Made by a program: the position numbers and the translations under genes | Part shown: positions 21,277 through 29,022 of the stretch, in pieces | Layout of the letters: the number at the start of each line of letters is the position of its first letter | Position numbering within the stretch: position 1 is the first letter of the stretch | Notes under the pieces: model-generated | Database searches by the model: none | Told to the model about the DNA's origin: nothing | The model's input: only the letters and a program-made list of their open reading frames with translations | Assembly (NCBI GenBank): GCA_947589075.1 | Contig: CANQBS010000023.1 | Coordinates: 1 to 34,305, forward strand | Source: an uncultured Acetatifactor sp. | GTDB lineage: Bacteria; Bacillota; Clostridia; Lachnospirales; Lachnospiraceae | DNA length: 34,305 bases | Reading direction: 5' to 3'

Positions 21277-23190
21277 ATGAAACAGGGATTTATCAAAGTT
21301 GCCGCCGTTACGCCCAAAATTAAAGTGGCTGATCCAAAATACAATGGGATGGTTGTCTGCAAAGAGCTTGAAAAGGCGTATGCCAAGGGAGCAAAGATCA
21401 TTGTCTTTCCGGAATTGTGTCTGACCGGCTATACCTGCGGGGATCTGTTTCTGCAGGAGGTTTTGCTGGACAGTGCCAGAGAACAGCTGCTTATTGTGAG
21501 GGATGCTACAAAAGGCAGGGATGCTGTTGTGATAGTTGGCCTTCCGTTAGAGCGTGACGGGAAACTTTATAATGTCGCCGCAGTTCTGAAAGACGGTAAA
21601 ATTCTTGGACTGGTTCCCAAGGCCAATATTCCCATGTATGCCGAATTTTATGAAGGCAGACATTTTGCCGAAGGCAATGAGGAAGCGGTAAGTTATGATC
21701 TGGATACAGAGGAGATTCCTTTTGGGACAAACCTTCTTTTTGAATGTACGACGCTTCATGGACTGGTAATAGGATGCGAGATCTGTGAGGATTTGTGGGT
21801 GGCGGATTCCCCGGGCACAGCTCACGCGCTGATGGGAGCCACTGTCATCGCTAATTTATCAGCATCCAACGAGACGGTAGGAAAGGCTGAATACAGGGAA
21901 CTGCTGGTGAAGAGTGCAAGCGGAAGGCTTCTCTGCGGATATATTTACTGCAGCGCAGGTGAAGGAGAGTCCACCCAGGATCTTGTGTTCGGAGGGCATA
22001 ATCTGATCGCGGAAAATGGCACGATCCTGCAGCAGTCCGGACGTTTTACGGGGGAAACGATCTATGCTGATCTGGACGTTCATCGGATCTGTCATGAACG
22101 GCGCCGGATGGGAACTTTCGGCAAAAAGGGGAAGGAGATCTACAGGACGATTCCTTTTTCCCTTGAATTGGAGGAAACCAGGCTGCAGCGAAGGTTTGAC
22201 CGTTATCCTTTTGTGCCGGGAGATGATGCGGCAAGAAATAAAAGATGTGAAGAGATCTTATCCATTCAATCCTGCGGATTGAAAAAGAGATACGAACATA
22301 CAGGCGCCCAAAAGGCCGTGATAGGGGTTTCCGGGGGGCTGGATTCCACCCTGGCTCTTCTGGTTACGGTAAGAGCCTTTGACCAGCTGGGTCTGGATCG
22401 GGCCGGAATTGTGGCGGTAACCATGCCCTGCTTCGGCACTACGGACCGGACCTATGAGAATGCCTGCAGGCTGGCGAAAACCCTGGGAGCTTCTCTGGAG
22501 GAAGTGGACATCAGGGAAGCAGTAACGGTTCATTTCAGGGATATCGGTCAGAGTCCGGACTGTCATGATGTGACCTATGAAAACGGACAGGCCAGAGAGC
22601 GTACTCAGGTGCTGATGGATCTGGCAAATCGGGTTGGAGGTCTGGTCATTGGCACAGGGGATATGTCGGAGCTTGCCCTGGGATGGGCAACCTATAATGG
22701 GGATCATATGTCCATGTATGGGGTGAATGCGGGGGTGCCGAAGACCCTGGTGAGGCATTTGGTCAGATATTATGCGGATACCTGCGGACAGGAGGAATTG
22801 AAGAATGTGCTGCTGGATGTGCTGGATACCCCTGTCAGCCCTGAACTTTTACCTCCGGTGAACGGCGTGATCGCCCAGAAAACGGAAGATCTGGTGGGAC
22901 CGTATGAACTGCATGACTTTTTCCTGTATTATATGCTTCGCTGCGGCTTCCCTCCGGCAAAGATCTATCGGATCGCCTGCCAGTCCTTTGCCGGGATGTA
23001 TGACGCGGATACGATCAGGAAATGGTTAAGGATCTTCTATCGGCGCTTTTTCCAGCAGCAGTTTAAACGGTCATGCCTGCCGGACGGACCTAAGGTCGGC
23101 AGCGTGGCGGTATCTCCAAGAGGTGACTGGCGTATGCCTTCTGACGCAAGCGCAGCGGTGTGGCTTCAGCAGATAGAGGAGCTGGATTAG
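21277..23190 (+). CDS. nadE: Glutamine-dependent NAD+ synthetase
   Basis: The 637-residue enzyme makes NAD+ from nicotinate adenine dinucleotide using ammonia released from glutamine. The N-terminal nitrilase-type amidase (about 1-290) carries the triad Glu46 (FPELCLTGY), Lys115 (VPKANIPMY) and Cys170 (CEICEDLW). The C-terminal synthetase domain has the ATP-binding SGGLDS loop (352-357), [31 protein letters not shown] and a C-terminal helix. This is the long, glutamine-using type with its own amidase. ATG 21277 has AGAGGAAAC upstream. An in-frame alternative at 21214 would overlap hslO and is not supported. It starts 38 nt after hslO. Confidence 0.95.
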   Translation: MKQGFIKVAAVTPKIKVADPKYNGMVVCKELEKAYAKGAKIIVFPELCLTGYTCGDLFLQEVLLDSAREQLLIVRDATKGRDAVVIVGLPLERDGKLYNVAAVLKDGKILGLVPKANIPMYAEFYEGRHFAEGNEEAVSYDLDTEEIPFGTNLLFECTTLHGLVIGCEICEDLWVADSPGTAHALMGATVIANLSASNETVGKAEYRELLVKSASGRLLCGYIYCSAGEGESTQDLVFGGHNLIAENGTILQQSGRFTGETIYADLDVHRICHERRRMGTFGKKGKEIYRTIPFSLELEETRLQRRFDRYPFVPGDDAARNKRCEEILSIQSCGLKKRYEHTGAQKAVIGVSGGLDSTLALLVTVRAFDQLGLDRAGIVAVTMPCFGTTDRTYENACRLAKTLGASLEEVDIREAVTVHFRDIGQSPDCHDVTYENGQARERTQVLMDLANRVGGLVIGTGDMSELALGWATYNGDHMSMYGVNAGVPKTLVRHLVRYYADTCGQEELKNVLLDVLDTPVSPELLPPVNGVIAQKTEDLVGPYELHDFFLYYMLRCGFPPAKIYRIACQSFAGMYDADTIRKWLRIFYRRFFQQQFKRSCLPDGPKVGSVAVSPRGDWRMPSDASAAVWLQQIEELD

Positions 23191-23264
23191 CCGGCCGGAT
23201 TTGCATAAGTGCGGTTCCACAGTCTGAACTGTTGCGTTTTGTCCTGATATTTTCAGAAAAGCTC

Positions 23265-23294
23265 TTGTCAAAGCACACGAAATATCGTATATTA
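23265..23294 (+). promoter_or_regulatory. Promoter of the HTH regulator-glf pair
   Basis: TTGTCA (23265-23270) and TATATT (23289-23294) are 18 bp apart, about 43 bp before the start codon. Confidence 0.55.
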
Positions 23295-23337
23295 TTTTTA
23301 TATATCTGTCTGAGACGGAAAGCTTGGAGGAAAGATT

Positions 23338-23688
23338 ATGACAAAAGCGGAGATTTTAAAAAAAGAGATTTTAAAACAGTATCGCAGTGTCCGTCAGTTC
23401 GCCCTGGAAATGGGGATTCCCTACAGTACTCTGGTGACTGCGTTGGAACGAGGCATAGAGGGCATGGCATATGGCACAGTCATAAAGATGTGTGACAAGC
23501 TCAGCCTCAATCCTGTTGATTTTACGTCCCTGGAAAGAGACGCTTCCCTGGGGGCGCAGCTTCTGGAAAACAGAGTGATGCAGTATTATGTAAAGCTGAA
23601 TCAGAGCGGAAGAGAAAAGGTCCTGGAGTTAATGGATGATTTCGTGCAGATTGAAAAATATAGAGCGAAAGGGAAAAAAGGCAAGTAA
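23338..23688 (+). CDS. Small helix-turn-helix (XRE-like) regulator
   Basis: The 116-residue protein has an N-terminal helix-turn-helix (KKEILKQYRSVRQFALEMGIP, then YSTLVTALERGIEGM) of Cro/CI type, followed by a helical C-terminal part that could dimerise (LNQSGREKVLELMDDFVQIEKY). The last 10 residues are lysine-rich. A good GGAGGAAAG precedes ATG 23338. Its stop TAA overlaps the start of glf (TAATG), so the two are co-translated; it could act on its own operon or on an envelope function. No ligand-binding domain is seen, and the target is unknown. Confidence 0.8.
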   Translation: MTKAEILKKEILKQYRSVRQFALEMGIPYSTLVTALERGIEGMAYGTVIKMCDKLSLNPVDFTSLERDASLGAQLLENRVMQYYVKLNQSGREKVLELMDDFVQIEKYRAKGKKGK

Positions 23689-24839
23689 TGCAGAAATATG
23701 ATTATCTGATAGTGGGTACGGGTCTGTTTGGATCGGTATTCGCCCACGAAATGAAGAAGGCTGGGAAAAAGTGCTTTGTCATAGATAAAAGAGAGCATCT
23801 GGGAGGCAATATCTATACGGAAAAAGTAAGAGATATCCAGGTGCATCTGTATGGCGCCCATATTTTTCATACCTCTGATAAAAAGATCTGGGAATATGTG
23901 AATCAGTTTGCAGAGTTTAATCAATATATTAATTCCCCTGTGGCGGTATATGGGGAACAGCTCTATAATCTTCCTTTTAATATGAATACTTTCAGCAGGA
24001 TGTGGGGGATTCGGACTCCTGCCGAAGCAAAAGAAATAATAGAAGAACAGCGCGGGGAAGCCCGGAAAGCTATGGAAGAGCGGAACGTGAAGGAACCGGA
24101 GAACCTGGAGGAGCAGGCCCTCTCCCTGGTGGGAAGAGATATTTATGAGAAGCTCGTTAAGGGTTATACCCAGAAGCAGTGGGGCAGAGCCTGCGACCAG
24201 CTGCCGGCGTTCATCATCAGACGCCTGCCGGTTCGTTTTACCTACGATAATAATTATTTTACGGATCGTTATCAGGGAATTCCTATTGGCGGCTATACGC
24301 AGATCATTGAAAAGCTGCTGGAGGGAATCCCGGTACAGCTGGGCACAAAATACCGGGATTTCCGGAAGACCAATGCGTTAAAGGGAGAAGATGCGGACAG
24401 CTTTGATAAGGTGCTGTACACCGGTATGATCGACGAATATTTTGATTACTGTCTGGGAACCCTGGAGTACCGTTCTCTGAGATTTGAAACGGAATTGCTG
24501 GAAGGCTGCGATAATTATCAGGGGAATGCAGTGGTAAATTATACGGAGGAGAAGGTTCCCTATACCAGGATCATAGAGCATAAGCATTTTGAGTTCGGGA
24601 CAGGTCCGGATACTGTGATCACCAGAGAATATCCTGCCGAATGGAAGAAGGGTGACGAGCCCTATTATCCCATCAATGACCAGCGGAATAACGAATTGTT
24701 CTGCAGGTATCAGGAGCTGGCTGCCAGGGAACCGGGAGTCTTGTTTGGAGGAAGACTTGGACAGTACAAATATTATGATATGGATAAAGTGATCGGTGCT
24801 GCTCTTTCCATGGTTTCCGATGAATTAAAGAAAGACTGA
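23688..24839 (+). CDS. glf: UDP-galactopyranose mutase
   Basis: The 383-residue flavoenzyme converts UDP-galactopyranose to UDP-galactofuranose, a building block of cell-surface glycans. It has the N-terminal FAD-binding fold (YLIVGTGLFGSVFAHEM), ERxxHxGG-like REHLGGNIYT, VHLYGAHIFHT, the substrate region NLPFNMNTFSRMWG, the mutase motif GYTQKQWG and the C-terminal LGQYKYYDMDKVIGAAL. Length matches the family. It begins one base inside the preceding gene (TAATG), so expression is tied to the HTH regulator. No galactofuranosyltransferase is adjacent. Together with the DUF368 gene it hints at envelope glycan work in this region. Confidence 0.95.
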   Translation: MQKYDYLIVGTGLFGSVFAHEMKKAGKKCFVIDKREHLGGNIYTEKVRDIQVHLYGAHIFHTSDKKIWEYVNQFAEFNQYINSPVAVYGEQLYNLPFNMNTFSRMWGIRTPAEAKEIIEEQRGEARKAMEERNVKEPENLEEQALSLVGRDIYEKLVKGYTQKQWGRACDQLPAFIIRRLPVRFTYDNNYFTDRYQGIPIGGYTQIIEKLLEGIPVQLGTKYRDFRKTNALKGEDADSFDKVLYTGMIDEYFDYCLGTLEYRSLRFETELLEGCDNYQGNAVVNYTEEKVPYTRIIEHKHFEFGTGPDTVITREYPAEWKKGDEPYYPINDQRNNELFCRYQELAAREPGVLFGGRLGQYKYYDMDKVIGAALSMVSDELKKD

Positions 24840-24934
24840 CCGATCCCGGACAGATGAATGGAAAAGACCGGAAAATAAGGAAGATGATCGAAATGAGAAA
24901 TTGAAAAATTATCCCGATTATCTTGAAAAAATCA

Positions 24935-24963
24935 TTGACGGATCGCGCAATCTGTGCTACACT
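24935..24963 (+). promoter_or_regulatory. Promoter of the rpmG-secE-nusG operon
   Basis: TTGACG (24935-24940) and TACACT (24958-24963) are 17 bp apart. The leader includes an eight-base T-run beginning at 24986, preceded by a weak hairpin at best. Confidence 0.65.
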
Positions 24964-25047
24964 GAATCAGTCAAATGAGATTTCGGTCTTTTTTTTATGC
25001 TCTAAAAACGAAGGAACAGATAAAAACGATGGCACGGAGGTGGAAAA

Positions 25048-25197
25048 ATGCGTACAAGAATAACCCTGTCCTGCACGGAATGCAAGCAGCGTAATTACAA
25101 TACCACAAAGGATAAGAAGACTCATCCGGAACGTATGGAGATCAAAAAGTATTGCCGGTTCTGCAAGAAGCATACTACACATAAGGAAACCAAATAA
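25048..25197 (+). CDS. rpmG: Ribosomal protein bL33
   Basis: This 49-residue protein of the large ribosomal subunit reads [17 protein letters not shown] and ends KHTTHKETK. It carries both CxxC pairs (CTEC, CRFC), so it is the zinc-binding form. A strong GGAGG stands before ATG 25048. Its place just before secE and nusG is classic for Firmicutes. Confidence 0.95.
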   Translation: MRTRITLSCTECKQRNYNTTKDKKTHPERMEIKKYCRFCKKHTTHKETK

Positions 25198-25226
25198 TCA
25201 TTGTTTGATCAGTGGAGGAGCAAGCC

Positions 25227-25448
25227 ATGGCAGAATCTACAGAAAAAGCCAAGACCAAGACAAAGCCTGCAAAGTTTGGTTTTTGGAAGGGTGTTAAGGC
25301 GGAATATAAAAAAATCACGTGGCCGGATAAGGAGACCACATTGAAGCAGTCCATTTCAGTTGTGGCGATTTCGCTTGTTATTGGAGCTCTTATCGCTGTA
25401 TTGGATCTGCTGATTCAGTATGGAGTGAATTTCATAACATCAATTTAG
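25227..25448 (+). CDS. secE: Preprotein translocase subunit SecE
   Basis: The 73-residue protein is the short Gram-positive SecE with a basic N-terminal region, the amphipathic segment VKAEYKKITWPDKE and one C-terminal membrane helix (about 48-68). It stabilises SecY in the translocon. ATG 25227 is chosen over GTG 25212 because GGAGGAG stands at the right distance. It follows rpmG by 29 nt. Confidence 0.95.
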   Translation: MAESTEKAKTKTKPAKFGFWKGVKAEYKKITWPDKETTLKQSISVVAISLVIGALIAVLDLLIQYGVNFITSI

Positions 25449-25462
25449 AGCGGGGTGATTGT

Positions 25463-25981
25463 ATGGCAGAGGCAAAGTGGTATGTGGTGCATACTTATTC
25501 CGGTTACGAGAATAAGGTCAAAGCCAACATTGAGAAGACCATCGAAAACAACAAGCACCTTGCGGAGCAGATATTGGAAGTGCGCGTTCCCTTAGAGGAC
25601 GTAGTGGAAGTCAGGAACGGCGTAAAGAAGACCGTTCAGAAAAAGCTTTTCCCGGGCTATGTCCTGTTAAATATGGAGATGAACGACGATACCTGGTATG
25701 TCGTCCGCAATACCAGAGGAGTGACTGGGTTTGTGGGTCCGGGAAGCAAGCCGATACCGCTCACTGACGCAGAAATGAAGCCGTTGGGCATCAAGACACA
25801 GAATATTTCTGTAGACTTTGCAGAAGGAGACAGTATTTCTGTTGTGGCAGGTGTCTGGAAGGATACGGTGGGTGTTGTTCAGAAGATGGATTACGGCAAA
25901 CAGACCGCTACGATCAACGTAGAGCTGTTTGGCAGAGAGACACCTGTGGAAATCAGCTTTGCAGAGGTAAGAAAGCTGTGA
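25463..25981 (+). CDS. nusG: Transcription termination/antitermination factor NusG
   Basis: The 172-residue protein has the NGN domain (WYVVHTYSGYENKVKANIEK, FPGYVLLNMEM, WYVVRNTRGVTGFVG) and the C-terminal KOW domain (VVAGVWKDTVGVVQKMDY), with the final VEISFAEVRKL. It modulates RNA polymerase pausing. It follows secE by 14 nt, so the two share a transcript. Confidence 0.97.
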   Translation: MAEAKWYVVHTYSGYENKVKANIEKTIENNKHLAEQILEVRVPLEDVVEVRNGVKKTVQKKLFPGYVLLNMEMNDDTWYVVRNTRGVTGFVGPGSKPIPLTDAEMKPLGIKTQNISVDFAEGDSISVVAGVWKDTVGVVQKMDYGKQTATINVELFGRETPVEISFAEVRKL

Positions 25982-26068
25982 TATGCAGCAATTGCAGTAA
26001 GAAGATACAGAATAACGGATCAGATATTTTTCCGGAAGACAGCCGGGTAAAATATAGAAACAGGCAAG

Positions 26069-26126
26069 GGGATGGATCTCATCCCGGTGGGAGCGGGCTT
26101 ATGAAAGGCCTGCGCCGAATTACCAC
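26069..26126 (+). ncRNA. Structured leader of rplK-rplA, probable L1-binding site
   Basis: Two hairpins lie just before the rplK ribosome binding site. GGGATG (26069-26074) pairs with CATCCC (26080-26085). GTGG (26087-26090) pairs with CCAC (26123-26126) around an inner stem GCGGGC (26093-26098) with GCCTGC (26108-26113). L1 is known to repress its own operon by binding a leader hairpin, and this element is in the right place. The match to a known L1 site is by eye. Confidence 0.5.
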
Positions 26127-26144
26127 ATTATAGGAGGTGCTACA

Positions 26145-26570
26145 ATGGCAAAAAAAGTAACAGGTTATATTAAATTACAGATTCCTGCCGGAAAAGCTAC
26201 GCCGGCTCCGCCAGTTGGTCCTGCACTTGGACAGCACGGCGTGAACATCGTTGAATTCACGAAGCAGTTCAACGCAAGAACAGCAGACAAGGGTGATCTG
26301 GTCATCCCTGTTGTCATCACTGTTTATGCGGACAGATCTTTCACCTTTATTACCAAGACTCCGCCTGCAGCCGCCCTGCTTAAGAAGGCCTGCAACCTGA
26401 AGTCTGGTTCCGGAGCCCCGAATAAGACAAAAGTCGCTACGATTTCGAAGGACAAGGTTCGTGAGATCGCTGAACTCAAGATGCCGGATCTGAATGCAGC
26501 AAACGTGGAAGCGGCCATGACGATGATCGCAGGTACTGCAAGAAGTATGGGCATCGTTGTAGAGGAATAA
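26145..26570 (+). CDS. rplK: Ribosomal protein uL11
   Basis: The 141-residue protein has the complete uL11 sequence, beginning [20 protein letters not shown] with [14 protein letters not shown] and the C-terminal [12 protein letters not shown]. It forms the base of the GTPase-associated stalk. AGGAGG precedes ATG 26145. Confidence 0.97.
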   Translation: MAKKVTGYIKLQIPAGKATPAPPVGPALGQHGVNIVEFTKQFNARTADKGDLVIPVVITVYADRSFTFITKTPPAAALLKKACNLKSGSGAPNKTKVATISKDKVREIAELKMPDLNAANVEAAMTMIAGTARSMGIVVEE

Positions 26571-26580
26571 AGAAAGAAGG

Positions 26581-26659
26581 GCTGTCCGCCGCACCGTGAC
26601 CGGACAGCGGCGAGAAGGAACCAGATACAAGAAAATGATTGGGAGACAATTTTATTGTC
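26581..26659 (+). other. Hairpins in the rplK-rplA spacer
   Basis: An 8-bp stem (GCTGTCCG 26581-26588, CGGACAGC 26601-26608) and a 6-bp stem (GACAAT 26645-26650, ATTGTC 26654-26659) lie in the 112-nt spacer. Neither has a T-run, so they are more likely mRNA-processing or translational signals than terminators. Confidence 0.4.
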
Positions 26660-26682
26660 GTTAGAACCTAGGAGGTAAAAAA

Positions 26683-27372
26683 ATGAAACATGGTAAGAAA
26701 TATATTGAAACTGCTAAGCTTGTAGACCGTACCGTGCAGTATGAGCCTGCAGATGCCGTCGCTCTTGTGAAGAAGACTGCAGTTGCCAAATTCGATGAGA
26801 CCATTGAAGTGCACATCAGAACCGGCTGTGACGGCCGTCATGCAGAGCAGCAGATCCGTGGCGCAGTTGTACTGCCGAATGGAACCGGTAAGACCGTCAG
26901 AGTGCTGGTATTCGCAAAGGGAACCAAGCTGGATGAAGCTCAGGCAGCAGGGGCTGATTTCGTGGGCGGCGAGGAGCTGATCCCGAAGATTCAGCATGAA
27001 GGCTGGCTGGATTTTGATAAGGTGATCGCAACTCCCGATATGATGGGCGTGGTAGGACGTCTTGGTAAGATCCTTGGTCCTAAGGGACTGATGCCCAATC
27101 CCAAGGCAGGTACTGTAACAATGGATGTTGCGAAGGCCATCAAGGAGATTAAAGCAGGTAAGATCGAATACAGACTTGACAAGACCAACATCGTGCATGT
27201 TCCCATTGGAAAGGCGTCCTTTACAGACGAGGCTCTGATGGAGAACTTCAATGCCCTGATGGATGCGATCGTAAAGGCAAGACCCAGTGCCGTGAAGGGA
27301 CAGTATTTAAGAAGCATCACTCTGACCAGCACCATGGGACCCGGCGTAAAGGTAAATGTCATGAAATTCTGA
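26683..27372 (+). CDS. rplA: Ribosomal protein uL1
   Basis: The 229-residue protein has the uL1 signature and layout ([33 protein letters not shown] motif near 125-145; final [11 protein letters not shown]). It builds the L1 stalk and is the usual autogenous repressor of rplK-rplA. AGGAGG stands 9 nt before ATG 26683. Confidence 0.97.
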   Translation: MKHGKKYIETAKLVDRTVQYEPADAVALVKKTAVAKFDETIEVHIRTGCDGRHAEQQIRGAVVLPNGTGKTVRVLVFAKGTKLDEAQAAGADFVGGEELIPKIQHEGWLDFDKVIATPDMMGVVGRLGKILGPKGLMPNPKAGTVTMDVAKAIKEIKAGKIEYRLDKTNIVHVPIGKASFTDEALMENFNALMDAIVKARPSAVKGQYLRSITLTSTMGPGVKVNVMKF

Positions 27373-27381
27373 TCTGCCTCG

Positions 27382-27398
27382 GGCCTGTACAGCAGGCC
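27382..27398 (+). terminator. Short GC hairpin after rplA
   Basis: GGCCTG (27382-27387) pairs with CAGGCC (27393-27398) around a 5-nt loop, 10 nt after the rplA stop. No T-run follows, so termination here is uncertain. Confidence 0.35.
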
Positions 27399-27446
27399 AG
27401 GGCTGCAGGAAAATATATTTGGAGGAAATTATATTCCTTGAAAACG

Positions 27447-27486
27447 GCATAAAGGGTTGACAGGGGTTGACCCTTTATGCTATGAT
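27447..27486 (+). promoter_or_regulatory. rplJ promoter embedded in a 10-bp inverted repeat
   Basis: TTGACA (27457-27462) and TATGAT (27481-27486) are 18 bp apart. A perfect inverted repeat, GCATAAAGGG (27447-27456) and CCCTTTATGC (27471-27480), encloses the -35 box and abuts the -10. It may be an operator, or act as a hairpin in read-through transcripts from rplA. Confidence 0.65.
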
Positions 27487-27500
27487 CATAAAGGTTTATA

Positions 27501-27590
27501 ACCATGCCGAAGACAGTAGGTGCAGAATGTGCGGCATCAGGATCTGAAGGGTTCTGTATGCCTGAAATGCGTAAATCCTACCGAGGAGAT
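27501..27590 (+). ncRNA. L10 leader RNA
   Basis: The stretch carries the hallmarks of the Firmicute L10 leader: CCGAAGACAGTAGGTGC (27507-27523) and CCTACCGAGGA (27577-27587), with GTAGG pairing to CCTAC. ATGCC (27504-27508) can pair with GGCAT (27533-27537). The L10-L12 complex binds this RNA and turns down rplJ-rplL expression, here probably through the attenuator just downstream. Confidence 0.9.
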
Positions 27591-27614
27591 GAGTTTGCTG
27601 GATTTTAAGCGTAG

Positions 27615-27639
27615 CTCTCTGTCTTCAGAGAGTTTTTTT
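27615..27639 (+). terminator. Attenuator terminator of rplJ-rplL
   Basis: A perfect stem CTCTCTG (27615-27621) with CAGAGAG (27626-27632) and a 4-nt loop is followed by seven T residues. It lies between the L10 leader and rplJ, where a regulated terminator is expected. Confidence 0.9.
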
Positions 27640-27725
27640 CATTATAAGGACGGCATTTTAAATGTCTTTAACGTTGTAAATCGGAACTCCTTTCGGCAAT
27701 GAAAATCTATAAGGAGGTAAGAAGT

Positions 27726-28226
27726 ATGGCAAAGATCGCATTAAAGCAGCCTGTTGTAGAAGAAATCTCTGCGAATATCAAGGATGCCCAGTCTGTCGTC
27801 CTGGTAGATTACCGCGGACTGACTGTGGATCAGGATACTCAGCTGCGCAAAAGCCTTCGTGAAGCGGGAATCACCTATAAGGTGTATAAAAACACCATGA
27901 TGAATTTCGCATTCAAGGGAACTGAATTTGAGGGACTGTTACCCTATCTGGAAGGTCCCAGCGCTATCGCGATCTCTACGACAGATGCTACTGCACCGGC
28001 AAGAATGCTGGCTGAATTTGCGAAGAAGACCCCTGCGCTGGAGATCAAGGCGGGCGTGGTAGAAGGCACCGTTTATGATGCCGGCGGTATGACTAAGATC
28101 TCGGAGATCCCGTCCAGAGAAGTTCTGCTTGGCAGACTCCTTGGCAGCATGCAGTCTCCTATTGCAAATCTGACTCGCGTGCTGAACCAGATCGCCGAGA
28201 AGGGCAGTGCTCCTGCAGAGGCATGA
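27726..28226 (+). CDS. rplJ: Ribosomal protein uL10
   Basis: The 166-residue protein is the stalk base that holds bL12 dimers. It has VVLVDYRGLTVDQDTQLRK and YKVYKNTMMNFAF, and ends in the bL12-binding helix region. ATG 27726 is preferred because AAGGAGG lies 9 nt upstream; an in-frame upstream start at 27699 would include the ribosome binding site in the coding sequence. It follows the L10 leader and attenuator. Confidence 0.97.
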   Translation: MAKIALKQPVVEEISANIKDAQSVVLVDYRGLTVDQDTQLRKSLREAGITYKVYKNTMMNFAFKGTEFEGLLPYLEGPSAIAISTTDATAPARMLAEFAKKTPALEIKAGVVEGTVYDAGGMTKISEIPSREVLLGRLLGSMQSPIANLTRVLNQIAEKGSAPAEA

Positions 28227-28354
28227 TCTGCAGTGACCTTTTCCCGCAGATCTTGTGGGGCTAATGTTTCTTGAGCCTGTGACAGGCAGAAGAGACTCAG
28301 AGAATGATATTCAAGCAACCTGTAAAATGAAAGAAGAAAATGGAGGAAATAAAA

Positions 28355-28726
28355 ATGGCTAAGTTAAGCACTCAGGAATTTATCGATGCGATCAAAGAGT
28401 TATCCGTATTAGAACTGAATGAGCTTGTTAAGGCATGTGAGGCAGAGTTCGGCGTATCCGCGGCAGCAGGCGTTGTGGTTGCAGCGGCAGGCCCTGCAGA
28501 AGAGGTTGAGGAGCAGACCGAGTTTAACGTAGAGCTGACCGAGATCGGCGCAGAGAAGGTTAAGGTTATCAAGGTGGTTCGTGAGGTTACCGGCCTTGGC
28601 CTGAAGGAAGCTAAGGATCTGGTTGACAGCGCTCCCAAGAACGTTAAGGAAGCTGTTTCCAAGGAAGAGGCTGAAGAGCTTAAGAAGAAGCTGGAGGAAG
28701 TTGGCGCCAAGGTTACTCTGAAATAA
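28355..28726 (+). CDS. rplL: Ribosomal protein bL12
   Basis: The 123-residue stalk protein has an N-terminal dimerisation helix ([20 protein letters not shown]), an Ala-rich hinge ([19 protein letters not shown]) and the C-terminal factor-binding domain ([21 protein letters not shown], with final VTLK). ATG 28355 has GGAGG 9 nt upstream. The spacer from rplJ contains a 7-bp inverted repeat, GATCTGC (28225-28231) and GCAGATC (28246-28252). Confidence 0.97.
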   Translation: MAKLSTQEFIDAIKELSVLELNELVKACEAEFGVSAAAGVVVAAAGPAEEVEEQTEFNVELTEIGAEKVKVIKVVREVTGLGLKEAKDLVDSAPKNVKEAVSKEEAEELKKKLEEVGAKVTLK

Positions 28727-28765
28727 GAGAACCCGCAAAACGGAAAACTGCAGAAAGATCATGAA

Positions 28766-28798
28766 AGGAGCATGGTTCAGGAAATCATGCTCCTTTTT
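28766..28798 (+). terminator. Intrinsic terminator after rplL
   Basis: A perfect 9-bp stem AGGAGCATG (28766-28774) with CATGCTCCT (28786-28794) and an 11-nt loop runs into TTTTT. Some transcripts should stop here, leaving rpoB with its own promoter. Confidence 0.85.
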
Positions 28799-28894
28799 AT
28801 AGTATGCCTTGCGGCGCATTTTCCCGGCGGATGTGTGCTTTCGGCGGCACAGTTTTGCGGAAGGGTGTTTTACAAAATTTTCATAAACTCGTGC

Positions 28895-28937
28895 TTGACT
28901 GCATTTTCAATTTGTGTTAGTATGGATAGTGCACTAT
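28895..28937 (+). promoter_or_regulatory. rpoBC promoter with a 12-bp palindrome at the start site
   Basis: TTGACT (28895-28900) and TAGTAT (28918-28923) are 17 bp apart. The perfect 12-bp palindrome ATAGTGCACTAT (28926-28937) begins right after the -10, over the likely start of transcription. The leader to ATG 29023 is about 95 nt. Confidence 0.65.
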
Positions 28938-29022
28938 TGTGCGGAGGTATGTCTTTTTTACAATAAAAAGGCAATCTGCCGATGACAATGGCTTTAAATT
29001 GAAAGAACGGGGTGAAGTGTCG

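Noticed and set aside
28948-28965. Five-codon mini-gene (MSFLQ) in the rpoB leader
   Set aside because: The GGAGG is only one base from the ATG, too close for normal initiation.
28772-28966. 64-codon open frame between rplL and rpoB
   Set aside because: It runs across the rplL terminator and the rpoBC promoter, with no conserved product.
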